A stretch of 64,000 nt of DNA from Corynebacterium lubricantis DSM 45231 (GTDB lineage: Bacteria; Actinomycetota; Actinomycetes; Mycobacteriales; Mycobacteriaceae): positions 62,001 to 126,000 of the forward strand of contig NZ_KB902237.1 of NCBI RefSeq assembly GCF_000379425.1. The letters are read 5' to 3'. The position numbers were made by a program, and so were the translations under genes. Below, piece by piece: positions 43,473-57,205 of the stretch (the stretch's first letter is position 1; each line of letters starts with the position of its first letter). The notes below the pieces were generated by a model, which did not search any database, had not been told where the DNA came from, and was given only the letters and a program-made list of their open reading frames with translations.

Positions 43473-46076
43473 GTGCAACAAAGCTGGAAGATTTTTACCC
43501 GCGACTTAAAGCGCTTGTGGAAAGTCCCCAAAGTCTGGATCATCGTCATCGGTGTGCTCATCATCCCAGCGATGTATGCGTGGATCAACATCGGCGCGTT
43601 TTGGGATCCTTATGGCAACACGCAGAACATCAAGGTAGCCGTCGTCAATGAGGATCAGGGCGCCAACAACGAGCTCACCGGGTCGATCAATATCGGTGAT
43701 CAGGTCGTTGACACGCTCGCCGGCAACGATCAGCTGGGCTGGCAGTTCATGGACAAGGACGAGGCGGACCATGCGCTGCGCCGCGGCGACGTGTACGCCA
43801 CCATCGAAATCCCCAGCGATTTCAGCGGCAACCTGGTCAGCATGTTCGAGGGTACTTTTACCCAACCGACGCTGAATTACTACCCCAATGAAAAACTCAG
43901 TGCGGTCGCCCCGGTGATCACGGATACGGGTGCCAACTCGATTGATACGCAGATTACGTCGGTGTTCAAGGAGCAGGTCGCCGAGGCCACCGCGACAGCG
44001 CTGCGCGATGCGGGGGTCGGCCTCGAAGAGCGTATCGACGACGCCGAGAACCGAGCTGGTGCCTCCTTAGGCAACACAGCCGATACGTTGGCTTCCGCGC
44101 AAGAGGAAATAACACGTGTCCAGGGCTCGCTTGAAGGTGCTCGCCCGGTGCTCTCGGAAACCGAAGACGCGTTCGGGTCCGTAGATACAACGCTCGACGA
44201 TGTCCGCACCGGCTTGTCCGAGGTGCAAACGCTGATGGAAGAGGTACAGGGGCTCGTCGTGAATTTCTCTGATGCGACGACCTCCGCCTTCGTCGACGGT
44301 ACCGCGGGCCTTGCTGAGGGGACGGCCTCGGCGAACGCTTCTATTAGTACTGTGGCTGGCGAATTAGAGTTGGCGGGTGCCAGGCTGGATACCGCTACAC
44401 GAGATACCGCGGCGGTGCTCGACGAAGGTGACACGGCCATCGCGGAACTGCAAGGCCTACTTGATACGGCGAATCTGTCTCCTGAGCTCACCCAATCACT
44501 GGAGGAAGCGATCTCTGGGATTCAGCAGCGCAATGCCACGAACCAGGAACTGCTCACAGACCTCAATGGTCTCAATAATGATGTCGGTGGCATGGTCGAT
44601 TCGGTGCAAGGATCTGCCGACGCTCTTGCGCAGGCGACCCAGGCAACGAATGGTACGGCTCAGGACTTGCGTACAGCGGTCTCCGATACGGTTCCTGCGC
44701 TGAATAATTCTATTGCGCAGCTCTCATCGACGGCGGGGGCGTTTTCATCGTCGATAAGCAATCAGCAAACTCTCTTAGGCGAAGCCTCCCAACTGCTGCG
44801 TGACATCGACGGCCAACTCGTGGCTACCGGCGATACGCTGGAAGGCTTTAAAACCGACCTGGCAAACATGGAAGACGGAGCGCGCACCGCACGCACCGAT
44901 GTGCTGGCACTCAACGCGGCGGCAAACTCGGATCTCCTACAGACGGTGACCGATCTCGATTCGGTGGGGATTTCGCAGTACATGGCCACGCCTGTCGAGG
45001 TGACAAGCGAGACTGTTTTTCCTGTGGCGAATTATGGCTCTGGGATGGCGGGGCTGTTTACCAACCTGTCGCTGTGGATCGGCGCGTTTATGCTCATGGT
45101 GATTTATCGCGTGGAGGTGGATACGAAGGGCCTGAGTAAGAACGTGTCGGTGGCACAGGCCTATATTGGCCGCTTCTTGCTGCTCGCGCTGATGGTGATC
45201 TGCCAGGCCTTGGTGGTCTCGGTGGGCAACTTGATCATCGGGGTGCAAACCGTCAATCCGCTGGCCTTCGTGCTCACGTCCGTTTTCATCGGACTGACCT
45301 ATCTGAGCATTATTTATTCGCTGGTGGCGGCGTTTGGACATGTCGGGCGCGGGCTCGCGGTGCTGCTGGTGATTGTGCAGATTCCGGGTGCCTCAGGGCT
45401 GTATCCGATCGAGCTCATGCCCGATTTCTTCCGGGCGATTTATCCGTGGTTGCCGTTCTCCTATGGCATTGATGCGCTGCGCGAGACCATCGGCGGGTTC
45501 TACGGCAATCACTATTGGCGCTACCTTAGTGTGCTGGCCGTGATGTTTGTCGTGTCCTTTATCTTGGGCATTATTTTGCGACGCAACCTGTCGTATTTCA
45601 ATCTGTTGTTCAACCGGCAGCTCGCATCGACGAAGTTACTGTCCAGCGAGAAACCGCAGATCGTCGGCAGCGGGTACCGGCTTGCCGATGTGATTCACGC
45701 GCTGCAAAACCGCGATGAATACCGTGCCGATATTGACCGAAAGTGGAAGCCGATCCGTGAGAACTATTCCACGCTGCTGAAGATTGCCGTGATCGTCGGG
45801 TTGATAGGTGCTCTCGTGCTGGCCGCCGTGGCGTGGTTCTTCCCTGCGGAGAAGGCCATGATGTTGGGTATATCCGTGCTTTGGGGACTGGTTGTTTTGG
45901 GGTTCATCGGCACTCTCGAGTACGTGAAGCAGAGCTTCGCGCACGCCGAGGGGTTGGTGCACCTCAATGCTTCCGAGCTGCGCAGTGCTGTGGCGCCTGA
46001 GAATCAGGGGCTGCACACAGTGGATGTGGACGCTGGTGCGGACCAGGAGTCGGACACGGAGGCAACGCGCTCATGA
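43473..46076 (+). CDS. YhgE/Pip family membrane protein (first of pair)
   Basis: An 867-residue protein with one N-terminal transmembrane helix (about 23-42: WIIVIGVLIIPAMYAWINIG), a roughly 460-residue extracellular region with long helical, coiled-coil-type repeats, then five ABC-2-type helices (about 525-710), two further helices near 770-830 and a charged C-terminus. The WDPYGNTQNIKVAVVNEDQG and PxPFSYGxDAxRE-like LPFSYGIDALRETIGG blocks are family hallmarks. YhgE/Pip proteins include phage receptors and EsaA of type VII secretion; none has an ATPase domain. GTG start. Confidence 0.88.
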   Translation: MQQSWKIFTRDLKRLWKVPKVWIIVIGVLIIPAMYAWINIGAFWDPYGNTQNIKVAVVNEDQGANNELTGSINIGDQVVDTLAGNDQLGWQFMDKDEADHALRRGDVYATIEIPSDFSGNLVSMFEGTFTQPTLNYYPNEKLSAVAPVITDTGANSIDTQITSVFKEQVAEATATALRDAGVGLEERIDDAENRAGASLGNTADTLASAQEEITRVQGSLEGARPVLSETEDAFGSVDTTLDDVRTGLSEVQTLMEEVQGLVVNFSDATTSAFVDGTAGLAEGTASANASISTVAGELELAGARLDTATRDTAAVLDEGDTAIAELQGLLDTANLSPELTQSLEEAISGIQQRNATNQELLTDLNGLNNDVGGMVDSVQGSADALAQATQATNGTAQDLRTAVSDTVPALNNSIAQLSSTAGAFSSSISNQQTLLGEASQLLRDIDGQLVATGDTLEGFKTDLANMEDGARTARTDVLALNAAANSDLLQTVTDLDSVGISQYMATPVEVTSETVFPVANYGSGMAGLFTNLSLWIGAFMLMVIYRVEVDTKGLSKNVSVAQAYIGRFLLLALMVICQALVVSVGNLIIGVQTVNPLAFVLTSVFIGLTYLSIIYSLVAAFGHVGRGLAVLLVIVQIPGASGLYPIELMPDFFRAIYPWLPFSYGIDALRETIGGFYGNHYWRYLSVLAVMFVVSFILGIILRRNLSYFNLLFNRQLASTKLLSSEKPQIVGSGYRLADVIHALQNRDEYRADIDRKWKPIRENYSTLLKIAVIVGLIGALVLAAVAWFFPAEKAMMLGISVLWGLVVLGFIGTLEYVKQSFAHAEGLVHLNASELRSAVAPENQGLHTVDVDAGADQESDTEATRS

Positions 46077-48292
46077 AAAACATCCTCACCATTGTCCGCA
46101 GCGACATCCGTCGGATCACGCGTAATGTCTCGGCCTCCATCGTGGTGTTCGGGCTCATTGTCATCCCGCTCCTGTTTACTTGGTTCAACGTCTTGGCATC
46201 ATGGGACCCATTTGGCAACACAAGCAACCTCAAGATCGCCGTGGCCAGCGAAGACGAGGGCCACGTCACCGATCTCGCCCCGCTGCGCCTAAACCTGGGC
46301 GAACAAGTACTCGCTCAGCTCAGCCTGAACAATGACCTCGACTGGGTGATCACAGATGTCGACGAGGCCATCGACGGCACAGAATCCGGCGAATACTACG
46401 CAGCCATCGTGCTCCCGCCGACGTTTAGTACTGACCTGCTGACCTTCTATGTCGACGAGACCGACCCCTCCGAGGTCACGCTGTATACCAACCAGAAGAA
46501 GAACGCGCTGGCTGGCACGATCGTCTCCCAAGGTGCGAGTGGCGTGACCGCGCAGATCAACACCTCGTTCACCAAGATTGTCAGCGAGGTGGGTCTCGGG
46601 CTTGTCACTTCACTCAACGATTACCTGCAAGAGGACCAAACGCAGCAGGCCCTCAACCAGATGGATGCGCGGCTCGAGGGTGTCTCCAGCCAGCTCCGCT
46701 CGAGTGCGCAAAGCGTCTCCTCGCTCTCTGCACTCGTTGATTCCAGTATTCCGCTCGTCGATAGTGCCGGGCGGATCGCTTCCGCAGCCGGCGCGCAACT
46801 GTCCACGTCCGGCGCCGATACCGGTGCAGGCTCGCAATCCACCGACGGACTTGCTTCTACGTTGGAAACATCCGCGCAGTCTCTGAGTACCTCGTTGGAT
46901 GCCACGAGCCAGAGCTTCGATCTTGTCGGGCAGCGTGTCGACGAGTTGTTCGCCAATGCGGATTCCACCAGCGCCTCCGCGTCCGATACCTTTAATACGT
47001 TGGCTGAGCGGGTGGGACAACAGGTTGGGCTCTACGAATCGGTGCGCGAGGAATTGAACACTAGCGTGGCTCCGAATCTCCCAGCAGATGCACGCCCCGG
47101 CTACAACGATGTGATTGCTAGCTTGGATGAGGCGATTGCGCGCCAGCAAACTTTGCAGGAGCGATTTACTCAAACTGCGAGCGATATCTCTGCGGGAAAC
47201 ACCACTTCGCAGGAGAATCGCCAAGCAACAACCGATGCCGTCAACGACGCAAAAACAGCTATCGACGACGCACGCTCCACTTATGACACTCAACTTCGCC
47301 CGCAGCTGGACCAATTGGGCAACACCTTGGATACCATTCGCGCGGACCTAACGACCGTGGGTGCCGAGATCGACCAAGCTACAGCCGCACTATCCAACTC
47401 CCCTGGTTCTGTGCAAAATACATTGGTCAATGCCAAGGATGTCACCGCGGGTCTCGCAGACACCCTCAACCGCTCGGCGAATGACTTCGACCAAGCACGC
47501 GACGCGATTCAACGCGCCCGCGACACCGGTGATTTCTCGCAGCTCGCGGACCTGGTTGGGTCGAACCCGGAGCAACTCGCTTCGGCTCTATCCACTCCGA
47601 TTGAAGTCAAACGCGAGCCCGTCTTCCCCGTGGCGAGCTTCGGTGTGGCGATGACCCCGCTCTATACCACCCTGGCGCTCTGGGTCGGTGCGCTGCTTTC
47701 GGGAGTTGTGCTGCGTGCTTCGGTAACCCGTAAGGACGTCGAAGATGAGGCCGCCGACGATGCCGACGATGTTGAAGAAAAACAGGAGTACTCGCGCATC
47801 GAGCAATACTTCGGTCGCTTCGGGATCTTTGCCCTCATCGGCCTCGCACAAAGCACACTTGTTGTCCTTGGCCTGATTATCTTTGTCCAGATCGAGCCGG
47901 CGCACCCACTCTTGCTCTTCTTAGTCGCCTGGCTAGCATCGCTAGTGTTCATGTTGATCGTCTATACGCTGGTGTTCTCGTTCGGCAATGCAGGTAAGGC
48001 CGTCGCGGTGGTGCTGCTCGTGCTGCAGATCTCTGCCGCCGGAGGATCGTACCCGCTTGAGCTATTGCCACAGTGGTTCCAAAACCTCAGTCCGTGGCTA
48101 CCTGCAACGCACTCGATCGCTGCGATGCGCTCGGCCATCGCGGGCACTTATGAGGGCGACTTCTGGATCAGCTTGGGTTGGCTGGCCTTGTTCATCCTGC
48201 CGACATTGCTGCTCGGTGTGGTGCTTCGCCCTCTGCTTGACGGTTACAACCGCTCCATGAGTGAGGCCATGGAGAAAACGAAGTTGATGTAG
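46073..48292 (+). CDS. YhgE/Pip family membrane protein (second of pair)
   Basis: A 739-residue paralogue of the previous gene, overlapping it by four bases (ATGA) and therefore co-translated. One N-terminal helix (about 21-42, VVFGLIVIPLLFTWFNVLAS) is followed by WDPFGNTSNLKIAVASEDEG, a helical extracellular domain of about 430 residues, and a C-terminal five-helix ABC-2-like block (about 525-720) with LSPWLPATHSIAAMRSAIAG. It lacks the two extra C-terminal helices of its partner. The two may form a heterodimer that spans the membrane and reaches into the envelope; substrate unknown. Confidence 0.88.
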   Translation: MKNILTIVRSDIRRITRNVSASIVVFGLIVIPLLFTWFNVLASWDPFGNTSNLKIAVASEDEGHVTDLAPLRLNLGEQVLAQLSLNNDLDWVITDVDEAIDGTESGEYYAAIVLPPTFSTDLLTFYVDETDPSEVTLYTNQKKNALAGTIVSQGASGVTAQINTSFTKIVSEVGLGLVTSLNDYLQEDQTQQALNQMDARLEGVSSQLRSSAQSVSSLSALVDSSIPLVDSAGRIASAAGAQLSTSGADTGAGSQSTDGLASTLETSAQSLSTSLDATSQSFDLVGQRVDELFANADSTSASASDTFNTLAERVGQQVGLYESVREELNTSVAPNLPADARPGYNDVIASLDEAIARQQTLQERFTQTASDISAGNTTSQENRQATTDAVNDAKTAIDDARSTYDTQLRPQLDQLGNTLDTIRADLTTVGAEIDQATAALSNSPGSVQNTLVNAKDVTAGLADTLNRSANDFDQARDAIQRARDTGDFSQLADLVGSNPEQLASALSTPIEVKREPVFPVASFGVAMTPLYTTLALWVGALLSGVVLRASVTRKDVEDEAADDADDVEEKQEYSRIEQYFGRFGIFALIGLAQSTLVVLGLIIFVQIEPAHPLLLFLVAWLASLVFMLIVYTLVFSFGNAGKAVAVVLLVLQISAAGGSYPLELLPQWFQNLSPWLPATHSIAAMRSAIAGTYEGDFWISLGWLALFILPTLLLGVVLRPLLDGYNRSMSEAMEKTKLM

Positions 48293-48360
48293 GAGCCCAC
48301 ACCTTCTAGTGGGCACTGCACCCGTGCAGATTTCTGCTTTGGCGCTACCTCAAACAAGCG

Positions 48361-48399
48361 AAAGGCCCCTCGGTTGCGCAATGCAACCGAAGGGCCTTT
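48361..48399. terminator. Bidirectional terminator between yhgE pair and rplS
   Basis: AAAGGCCC..CGGTTGC (48361-48377) pairs with GCAACCG..GGGCCTTT (48383-48399) around a GCAAT loop. A- and T-runs flank both sides, serving the converging genes. Confidence 0.9.
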
Positions 48400-48420
48400 A
48401 AGCCACAAGAAACGCTAGAA

Positions 48421-48768
48421 CTAGCGACGTTCCTTAATACGTGCAGCCTTACCGCGCAGATCGCGCATGTAGTACAGCTTCGCGCGGCGAACGCGACCAC
48501 GACGGTCGACCTCGATGGAGTCGATGTTTGGGGAGTGTACTGGGAAGGTACGCTCAACGCCGATACCGAAGGAGATCTTACGCACGGTGAAGGTCTCGCG
48601 GATACCGGAGCCCTGGCGGCGAATGACAACACCCTTGAACAGCTGGGTACGGGTGTTGTTGCCCTCGATAACCTTAACGTTTACGTTCAGGGTGTCGCCT
48701 GGGCGGAAATCTGGGATGTCGGAGCGCAGCTGTGCTGCGTCGATCTTGTCAATGATGCCGTTGCTCAT
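48421..48768 (-). CDS. rplS: 50S ribosomal protein L19
   Basis: A 115-residue L19, standard length, at the 30S-50S interface. Seen: [40 protein letters not shown], and [17 protein letters not shown]. The ATG at 48768 (MSNGIID) was preferred to 48777; AAAGGA lies upstream. It diverges from the thi operon by a 309-base gap. Confidence 0.98.
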   Translation of the reverse strand: MSNGIIDKIDAAQLRSDIPDFRPGDTLNVNVKVIEGNNTRTQLFKGVVIRRQGSGIRETFTVRKISFGIGVERTFPVHSPNIDSIEVDRRGRVRRAKLYYMRDLRGKAARIKERR

Positions 48769-49077
48769 GTGTGGCAATCCTTTTCAATTCTGGACAGAGG
48801 ACCCTAGCGGCTTCTCCCTTGCGGGCGCTCGACTGGTTCGTGTCAGCTACAAGTTCACGTGCTGTCACAAGATGACAGACAACGCTCACATCTTGCCACA
48901 TCACGTGGCCTTTCCCCAAATCCCTGCCGAAACCGATTGCGGAGAAGTTTTCCGGTAGCTAACGTTAGTTTCTAACCCCACGGGTGCCCGAAGGATCGGG
49001 CTGAGATCGCGCTTCCTTGACTGCGCGGGACCGTTTGAACCTGTCTGGTTAGCACCAGCGAAGGAAGGAAAGATTTC
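48769..49077. other. Divergent intergenic region rplS / thi operon (309 bases)
   Basis: The left half is the rplS leader with its Shine-Dalgarno sequence. The right third is the TPP riboswitch of thiE. No gene was found between them. Confidence 0.7.
48972..49070 (+). promoter_or_regulatory. TPP riboswitch (THI element) of thiEOSGF
   Basis: The conserved parts appear in order: GGGTGCCCG, CTGAGAT, GACCGTTTGAACCTG, TCTGGTTAGCACCAGCG and AAGGAAGG. The closing stem merges with the AAGGAAGG used as the thiE Shine-Dalgarno sequence, so thiamine diphosphate binding should block translation start. No terminator hairpin lies between the element and thiE. Confidence 0.95.
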
Positions 49078-49720
49078 TTGGCACACGTGCCCCCATTAGA
49101 TCTCCGCTGCTACGTCATCACCGGCAAAGGCAACGCCGACCACATCGTCCGCGTCGCCTCCGAGGCTGCCCGCGGTGGCGCCGGAGTGATTCAAGTCCGT
49201 TCCAAACCCATCGACGCAGGCGATTTACTCCGTCTTGCAGAGCGCATCGCCGTAGCAGTCGCCGAGGTTAATCAGAGCACAAAAATACTTATCGACGACC
49301 GCGTGGATGTCGCCCTCACCCTGATCGATCACGGAGTGCCCATCCACGGAGTGCACCTCGGACAGAGCGATCTGCCAGTACAAGCAGCGCGCGAGCTCCT
49401 CGGCCCCGACGCGATTATTGGCCTGACCACGGGCACCGAGGAGCTGGTGCGCGGTGCCAACGAGGTGGCCGAGTTTATCGACTACATCGGCGCCGGCCCG
49501 TTTCGGCCGACACCGACGAAAGACTCGGGGCGCCCACCCATCGGGCTCGACGGATATCCCCGCCTCGTGGAAGTTTCCCGGCTACCCATCGTGGCCATAG
49601 GCGACGTTCAACCAGCAGATGTCGCCGACCTCGCCGCAACCGGCGTAGCAGGATCAGCCATGGTGCGCGCCTTCATGGACGCGCCAGACCCCTACGCTGT
49701 GGCACGCCAGGTGGTGGCCA

Positions 49721-49728
<8 letters not shown>
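49078..49728 (+). CDS. thiE: Thiamine-phosphate synthase
   Basis: A 216-residue TIM-barrel enzyme that joins HMP-PP and thiazole phosphate to thiamine phosphate. Seen: YVITGKGNADHIVRVASEAA, GAGVIQVRSKP, LIDDRVDVALTLIDHGVPIHG-like IDDRVDVALT, GVHLGQSDLPV, and GAGPFRPTPTKDSG. The TTG at 49078 fits the Shine-Dalgarno sequence built into the riboswitch; a GTG at 49087 is too far from it. thiE overlaps thiO by eight bases. A TCGTCGATAAG copy (49298-49308, complement) lies within. Confidence 0.95.
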
Positions 49729-51830
<2,102 letters not shown>

Positions 51831-51832
51831 GG

Positions 51833-52923
51833 ATGGTAGAAACTCAACTTCCCGAGGCGGAACTCCACCGCACGGCCCGCCAGCTGGCACTGCCCGGTTT
51901 CGGCCTGAAGCAGCAAAAACGCCTGCATAACGCACACGTGTTGGTCATTGGTGCTGGAGGTCTCGGCTGCCCGGCCATGCAATCGTTGGCATCGGCAGGT
52001 GTGGGCACCATTTCCGTGATCGACGACGACACCGTGGACCTGTCGAATATTCACCGCCAGATCCTTTTCGGCGCCTCCGACGTGGGCCGGGTCAAAGTAG
52101 AGGTCGCACGCGAGCGCCTCGAGGAGCTCCAACCAGGCATTACCGTGCACGCGATCAATGACCGGCTCCGCCCCGACAACGCGCTTGAGCTCTTCAAAGG
52201 CGTTGACCTCGTCCTCGACGGATCGGACTCTTTCACCACCAAATACCTGGTCGCCGACGCTGCCGAGATCACCGGCACCCCGCTGATGTGGGGCACTGTC
52301 CTGCGTTTCCACGGCGACGTGGCGCTTTTCAACTCGAGCCCCGGTCACCGCGGGGTGGGTTTACGCGACCTCTTCCCCGCCCAACCCGACGCAGACTCGG
52401 TACCCGATTGCGCCACCGCCGGGGTCCTCGGTGCGACCACCGCGGTGGTGGGCAGCCTCATGGCCACCCAAACAATCGCGTTTCTCGCGGGCCTCGACGG
52501 TGTAGAACCCGGTCGCATGCTCAGCTACGACGCACTGCCCGCGACGATGCGCAGCTTCCAGATCGCCGCCGATCCCGACCGCGAGCTGGTGACAAAACTG
52601 CAACCGGACTACGGCGCACCGACGTGTTCCATCGATTCCGCCACGCAGTCGCTAATCGACGACGTGCGCGCCGGAAACCTCACGGCCTTAGATATCCGCG
52701 AGCCTCACGAAATTCTGGTGGCGGATCTCCCCGCCGATGCGCCGAGCGTGAAGCTCCCACTGAGCACCATTAGTTCGGAGCAGGCGGTCGCCGACATGCT
52801 CACCGGGCACGACCGCATGCTCGTGTACTGCGCCTCGGGTAAGCGCAGCGCCGACTTCGTCGAGCGCTACCGGCACCTCGGCGTCGAGTTGATCAGCCTG
52901 CCCGGCGGAGTGAGCTCGCTAAA

Positions 52924-52927
<4 letters not shown>
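51833..52927 (+). CDS. thiF: ThiF/MoeB-type adenylyltransferase with rhodanese domain
   Basis: A 364-residue E1-like protein. Residues about 1-250 are the adenylylation domain: VLVIGAGGLGCPAMQSLASA for ATP, DDTVDLSNIHRQILF, and VPDCATAGVLGATTAVVGS. A rhodanese domain at about 270-364 has its active cysteine in MLVYCASGKRSADFV. The fusion suggests one protein both adenylates ThiS and supplies sulfur; MoaD could be a second substrate. The usual CxxC zinc pairs are not evident. It ends the operon, overlapping tex convergently by four bases. Confidence 0.92.
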
Positions 52928-55242
<2,315 letters not shown>

Positions 55243-55351
55243 TCGTGCGATTCTAGCGCATGGCCCAGGCGTCGCCGTGGAGCTCGGGCCATTGATTCGC
55301 GTCGCGACGACTGCCGAAAACCATGCGTGAATCTAGGCCGTTAGCGAACCA

Positions 55352-56566
55352 CTAACCCGCATCCTGCCACGCACACGAAGCCCCAACACCAGGCTCTTTC
55401 GATCCCTCATCGGTAGTGCCGTACCAGTAAATCCCCTTCGGCAACGCCGAGACCACAGCCTTCGTCGCCGCAACCAAGGAAAGTGCCGAGCGCCCATTGA
55501 TCACAATCCGGTAGAGCACCTCCACCGAGGGGCTGTGTCCTTCCGTCAACTCGAACTGATTCACCAAAATATTGTCCGGTTCGCACGTCAGGTCGACGAC
55601 TTCAGCGTTGACGTCATAGGGTTCATAGCCCGCTTTGCGCAGCTTCTTCGGCATCTTTGCCACTACCCGATTCCACTCCGCCGGAGTAATCAAGATCGAC
55701 ATGTCAGTGGCCACATCGCGCGCATTCAAAACAAATTCATCTTCGGTAGACAACTCTGCCTCCTCTAGTAGTTCCGGGCGGACACGCTTGGTGCGCAAGA
55801 GCGACTGATCACGCCGCCACCGCTCGATCTTCGCGTGGTTGCCCGACAGTAATACCTCGGGTGCCTCGATACCCCGCCAGCTCCGCGGCTTCGTATACGA
55901 CGGCCCCTCGAGCAACCCATCGGAGAAACTGTCTTCCTCATGGCTCGACGTATTGCCCAAAACCCCCGGGATCAACCTGGTCACAGCCTCCGCAATAACA
56001 AGTGCTGCCACTTCCCCGCCGATCAGGACATAGTCACCGATAGACACCTCGCGCACACGATAACGCTTTTCGGCGTCCTGGAACACGCGCTGATCAATCC
56101 CCTCGTAGCGCCCACAGGCCACAACAATGTGTTCCTCACGCGACCACGCCCGCGCATCGGCTTGAGTAAACGGCGTACCGGCCGGGGTGGGCACCAGCAG
56201 CAGCGGCTTCGAGCGATCCTCACCAGAATCCGCGTAAGGGCGGGCTTCTAGGTCGAGGACGTCGTCGTGACGCGCTTTATCGTTGCGGTGTTCGCTTGCC
56301 GACGAAAGCTCGGCGCCGACCCTGCCCGCAGCGACATCGTCGAGCGCTGGGCCCCATACCTCGGGCTTCATCACCATGCCGGGACCGCCACCAAGTGGGG
56401 AATCATCGACCGATTTGTGATTGTCCGTGGCCCAATCTCGCAGGTTATGCACCCCGACTTCCAGGATTCCCTGTTCAATAGCCTTGCCCAGCAGAGCATG
56501 GCGCAGTGGTTCTAGGTATTCCGGAAAGATCGTAATGATGTCGAGTCGCAGCGCCAGATTATTCAC
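55352..56566 (-). CDS. trmD: tRNA (guanine-37-N1)-methyltransferase with extra C-terminal domain
   Basis: A 404-residue TrmD that methylates G37 next to the anticodon. Seen: LRLDIITIFPEYLEPLRHAL, DDSPLGGGPGMVMKPEVWG, the trefoil-knot CGRYEGIDQRV and VSIGDYVLIGGEVAALV, and LLEGPSYTKPRSWRG. An insertion near residues 85-125 (ASEHRNDKARHDDVLD) is, as I recall, usual for the genus. The standard enzyme ends about residue 272; 132 further residues (55352-55750) form a separate domain of unknown type. Start GTG at 56566 chosen for the family N-terminus and a TAGTAT ten bases before; an ATG at 56590 is possible. Confidence 0.93.
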   Translation of the reverse strand: MNNLALRLDIITIFPEYLEPLRHALLGKAIEQGILEVGVHNLRDWATDNHKSVDDSPLGGGPGMVMKPEVWGPALDDVAAGRVGAELSSASEHRNDKARHDDVLDLEARPYADSGEDRSKPLLLVPTPAGTPFTQADARAWSREEHIVVACGRYEGIDQRVFQDAEKRYRVREVSIGDYVLIGGEVAALVIAEAVTRLIPGVLGNTSSHEEDSFSDGLLEGPSYTKPRSWRGIEAPEVLLSGNHAKIERWRRDQSLLRTKRVRPELLEEAELSTEDEFVLNARDVATDMSILITPAEWNRVVAKMPKKLRKAGYEPYDVNAEVVDLTCEPDNILVNQFELTEGHSPSVEVLYRIVINGRSALSLVAATKAVVSALPKGIYWYGTTDEGSKEPGVGASCAWQDAG

Positions 56567-56575
56567 ATCTTCGAG

Positions 56576-56582
56576 GATACTA
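56576..56582. promoter_or_regulatory. Shared -10 region of trmD and DUF4232 lipoprotein gene
   Basis: GATACT (56576-56581) ends seven bases before the lipoprotein ATG at 56589. On the other strand TAGTAT (56582-56577) lies ten bases before the trmD GTG. If the trmD start is at 56566, the two genes are 22 bases apart. Confidence 0.4.
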
Positions 56583-56588
56583 GGGTGC

Positions 56589-57203
56589 ATGCGTAGTTTG
56601 AACCGTCCGTTGCTTGCAGTCACTCTTACCGCCGCGTTTGGCCTAGCCGGGTGCGGAGGAGGCAGCGGAAACGACTCCGCATCAGCAGGATCAACCGCCG
56701 ATGTGGAAGCACTACAAAACGAACTTCCGTCCGAATCCCCAGCCCCTGAGATGGCACCGGACGAAGAAGGCCACCGCCAGGAAAACGTTCAGGCCGGAAG
56801 CTCGGCCGACACATGCCTGACAGAAAACTTAGACATCACCGTCACCGCAGCGGGATCGAACTACGAACTAGTGATGAAAAACCTGGGCGATGAATGCGAG
56901 ATGATCGGATTCCCCGATGTCAGCATGATTGGCGATGGCAACGGTCGTCAGATCGGTGCTCCCGCAAAAAGGAGCAACTTTGCTTCGGACTATGTGACTC
57001 TCAAACGCGACGACACGGCGACGGCCACAATTAAGGTATCCGACGTCGCAGGTCAGGATCAGGCCACGTGTATCCCAACACCGGCCGACGGTTTCCGCGT
57101 CTTCCCTCCGGCGAATACTAATTCCTTATTCGTTCCGGTCGCGGGCCTACAGGGCTGCGATAATCCAGATATTTCAGTGCTATCGATAGGCCCGGTGAAA
57201 TAG
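56589..57203 (+). CDS. DUF4232 lipoprotein
   Basis: A 204-residue exported lipoprotein: signal MRSLNRPLLAVTLTAAFG with lipobox LAGC (Cys at about 21), a Gly/Ser/Glu-rich linker to about residue 75, then a DUF4232 beta-sandwich (DTCLTENLDITVTAAG, LGDECEMIGFPDVSMIGDGN, and a final VAGLQGCDNPDISVLSI) with two probable disulfides. Function of DUF4232 is unknown. It is joined to the TetR gene with a two-base gap, so the two are likely one transcript. Confidence 0.88.
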   Translation: MRSLNRPLLAVTLTAAFGLAGCGGGSGNDSASAGSTADVEALQNELPSESPAPEMAPDEEGHRQENVQAGSSADTCLTENLDITVTAAGSNYELVMKNLGDECEMIGFPDVSMIGDGNGRQIGAPAKRSNFASDYVTLKRDDTATATIKVSDVAGQDQATCIPTPADGFRVFPPANTNSLFVPVAGLQGCDNPDISVLSIGPVK

Positions 57204-57205
57204 CC

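Noticed and set aside
48515..48958. 147-residue open frame over rplS and its leader
   Set aside because: It lies antisense to rplS, and no conserved motif or ribosome site supports it.
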